Origin: CALARM01 sp964431735
Lineage (GTDB): Bacteria > Vulcanimicrobiota > SpSt-956 > JAKJGF01
Assembly (NCBI GenBank): GCA_964431735.1
Contig: CAYSLJ010000252.1
Span: forward strand, 1 to 6,867
Direction: 5' to 3'
DNA length: 6,867 nt
A model generated the notes under the pieces. It had not been told where the DNA came from. It saw nothing but the letters and a program-made list of their open reading frames with translations, and did not search any database. Positions 6,634 to 6,867 of the stretch are shown in pieces. Within the stretch, counting starts at the first letter, position 1, and every line of letters begins with the position of its first letter. Position numbers and translations under genes: made by a program.

Positions 6634-6666
6634 AATAAAGAGACAGATATTTTCTGTCTCTTTATT
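6634..6666 (+). terminator. Strong intrinsic terminator after the HAD gene
   Basis: AATAAAGAGACAGA (6634-6647) pairs perfectly with TCTGTCTCTTTATT (6653-6666) around a five-base TATTT loop, giving a 14-bp stem. The right arm and following bases are T-rich, though there is no long uninterrupted T-run. It starts 18 bases after the stop. The symmetric stem could also serve transcription from the minus strand. Confidence 0.75.
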
Positions 6667-6711
6667 TGTAAAAAATAAAAGCCTTAGGAGTTGTCAGGAA
6701 ATAACTACATC

Positions 6712-6867
6712 TTAATTACGATTTGTATCGTGACGCGTAACGCGTAACGCGTGACGGGAGGATACTGATTGTTCTAACAATTTGCCGGAGTTATTTTTCC
6801 TGCAGTCCTTAGTACCGCAACAGGTAAATTGGTACCCAAAAAAATATGGCATACACTCCTGTCCCTG
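6712..6867 (-). CDS. Possible truncated thioredoxin-like [2Fe-2S] ferredoxin fragment (uncertain)
   Basis: A minus-strand frame is open from the right edge to a TAA at 6714-6712. From an ATG at 6852 it gives 46 residues; it could also continue past the edge. The ATG has CAGGAG just three bases upstream, which is tight. The segment FTCCGTKDCRKNNSGKLLEQ contains Cys12-x4-Cys17, the first half of the C-x4-C ... C-x3-C signature of thioredoxin-like [2Fe-2S] ferredoxins, followed by the polar turn and helix those proteins have. The second cysteine pair is missing, because the frame runs into the 7-bp repeat array (encoding about SSRHALRVTRHD) and stops. This suggests a broken or remnant gene, but so short a match could be chance. 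Confidence 0.3.
   Translation of the reverse strand, partial: QGQECMPYFFGYQFTCCGTKDCRKNNSGKLLEQSVSSRHALRVTRHDTNRN
6730..6757 (+). repeat. 7-bp tandem repeat, four units of GTRACGC
   Basis: The units GTGACGC, GTAACGC, GTAACGC and GTGACGG run head to tail without gaps (6730-6736, 6737-6743, 6744-6750, 6751-6757). The last unit has one change at its end. The tract is much richer in G+C than its surroundings and contains the MluI-like palindrome ACGCGT. It lies in the gap after the HAD terminator and overlaps the doubtful minus-strand frame. The small hairpin ACGAT/ATCGT (6718-6722 and 6727-6731) abuts its left end. Confidence 0.85.

Noticed and set aside
15..6867. CAGGGACAGG at 15-24 reappears inverted at the extreme right end (6858-6867), suggesting terminal inverted repeats of a mobile element.
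   Set aside because: The match is only 10 bases, no transposase or target duplication is seen, and the window edges are arbitrary.

Overview
The window is A+T-rich bacterial DNA carrying six complete protein genes, plus a possible gene fragment at each edge. Base composition and codon use look even across all six genes, so nothing marks a recent transfer. The standard bacterial code fits. The lineage cannot be fixed from this window: the kinase-like DUF4032 family is best known from Actinobacteria, Chloroflexi and scattered uncultured phyla, while the A+T-rich codon use argues against a typical actinobacterium.

Layout. The first ~74 bases may hold the end of an upstream plus-strand gene. An XRE-type DNA-binding regulator (118-1083) is followed by an exported HExxH zinc metallopeptidase (1164-2480). 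Convergent to these lies a stand-alone cyclic-nucleotide-binding-domain protein on the minus strand (2542-3054). Divergent from it, a DUF4032 kinase-like protein (3229-4440) is followed after 39 bases by CinA (4480-5769), a probable operon. A separate unit with its own promoter, leader hairpin and terminator encodes a HAD-IIIA phosphatase (6007-6615). The last 250 bases hold that terminator, a GC-rich 7-bp tandem repeat, and a short minus-strand open frame that looks like the start of a thioredoxin-like [2Fe-2S] protein.

How it works together. These are mostly ordinary housekeeping or accessory genes: NAD-precursor salvage and nucleotide clean-up (CinA), a small-molecule phosphatase, a secreted or periplasmic protease, and two regulators. 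No defence system, CRISPR array, transposase, integrase, tRNA or rRNA is visible. The most interesting features are small. They are a well-formed promoter placed so that the DUF4032 mRNA should be leaderless, short 7-bp-period repeats and hairpins in several intergenic gaps, a HAD phosphatase of GmhB/HisB type without the usual zinc-binding cysteines, and a truncated ferredoxin-like frame ending in a repeat array. I do not see convincing evidence of a new multi-gene system.
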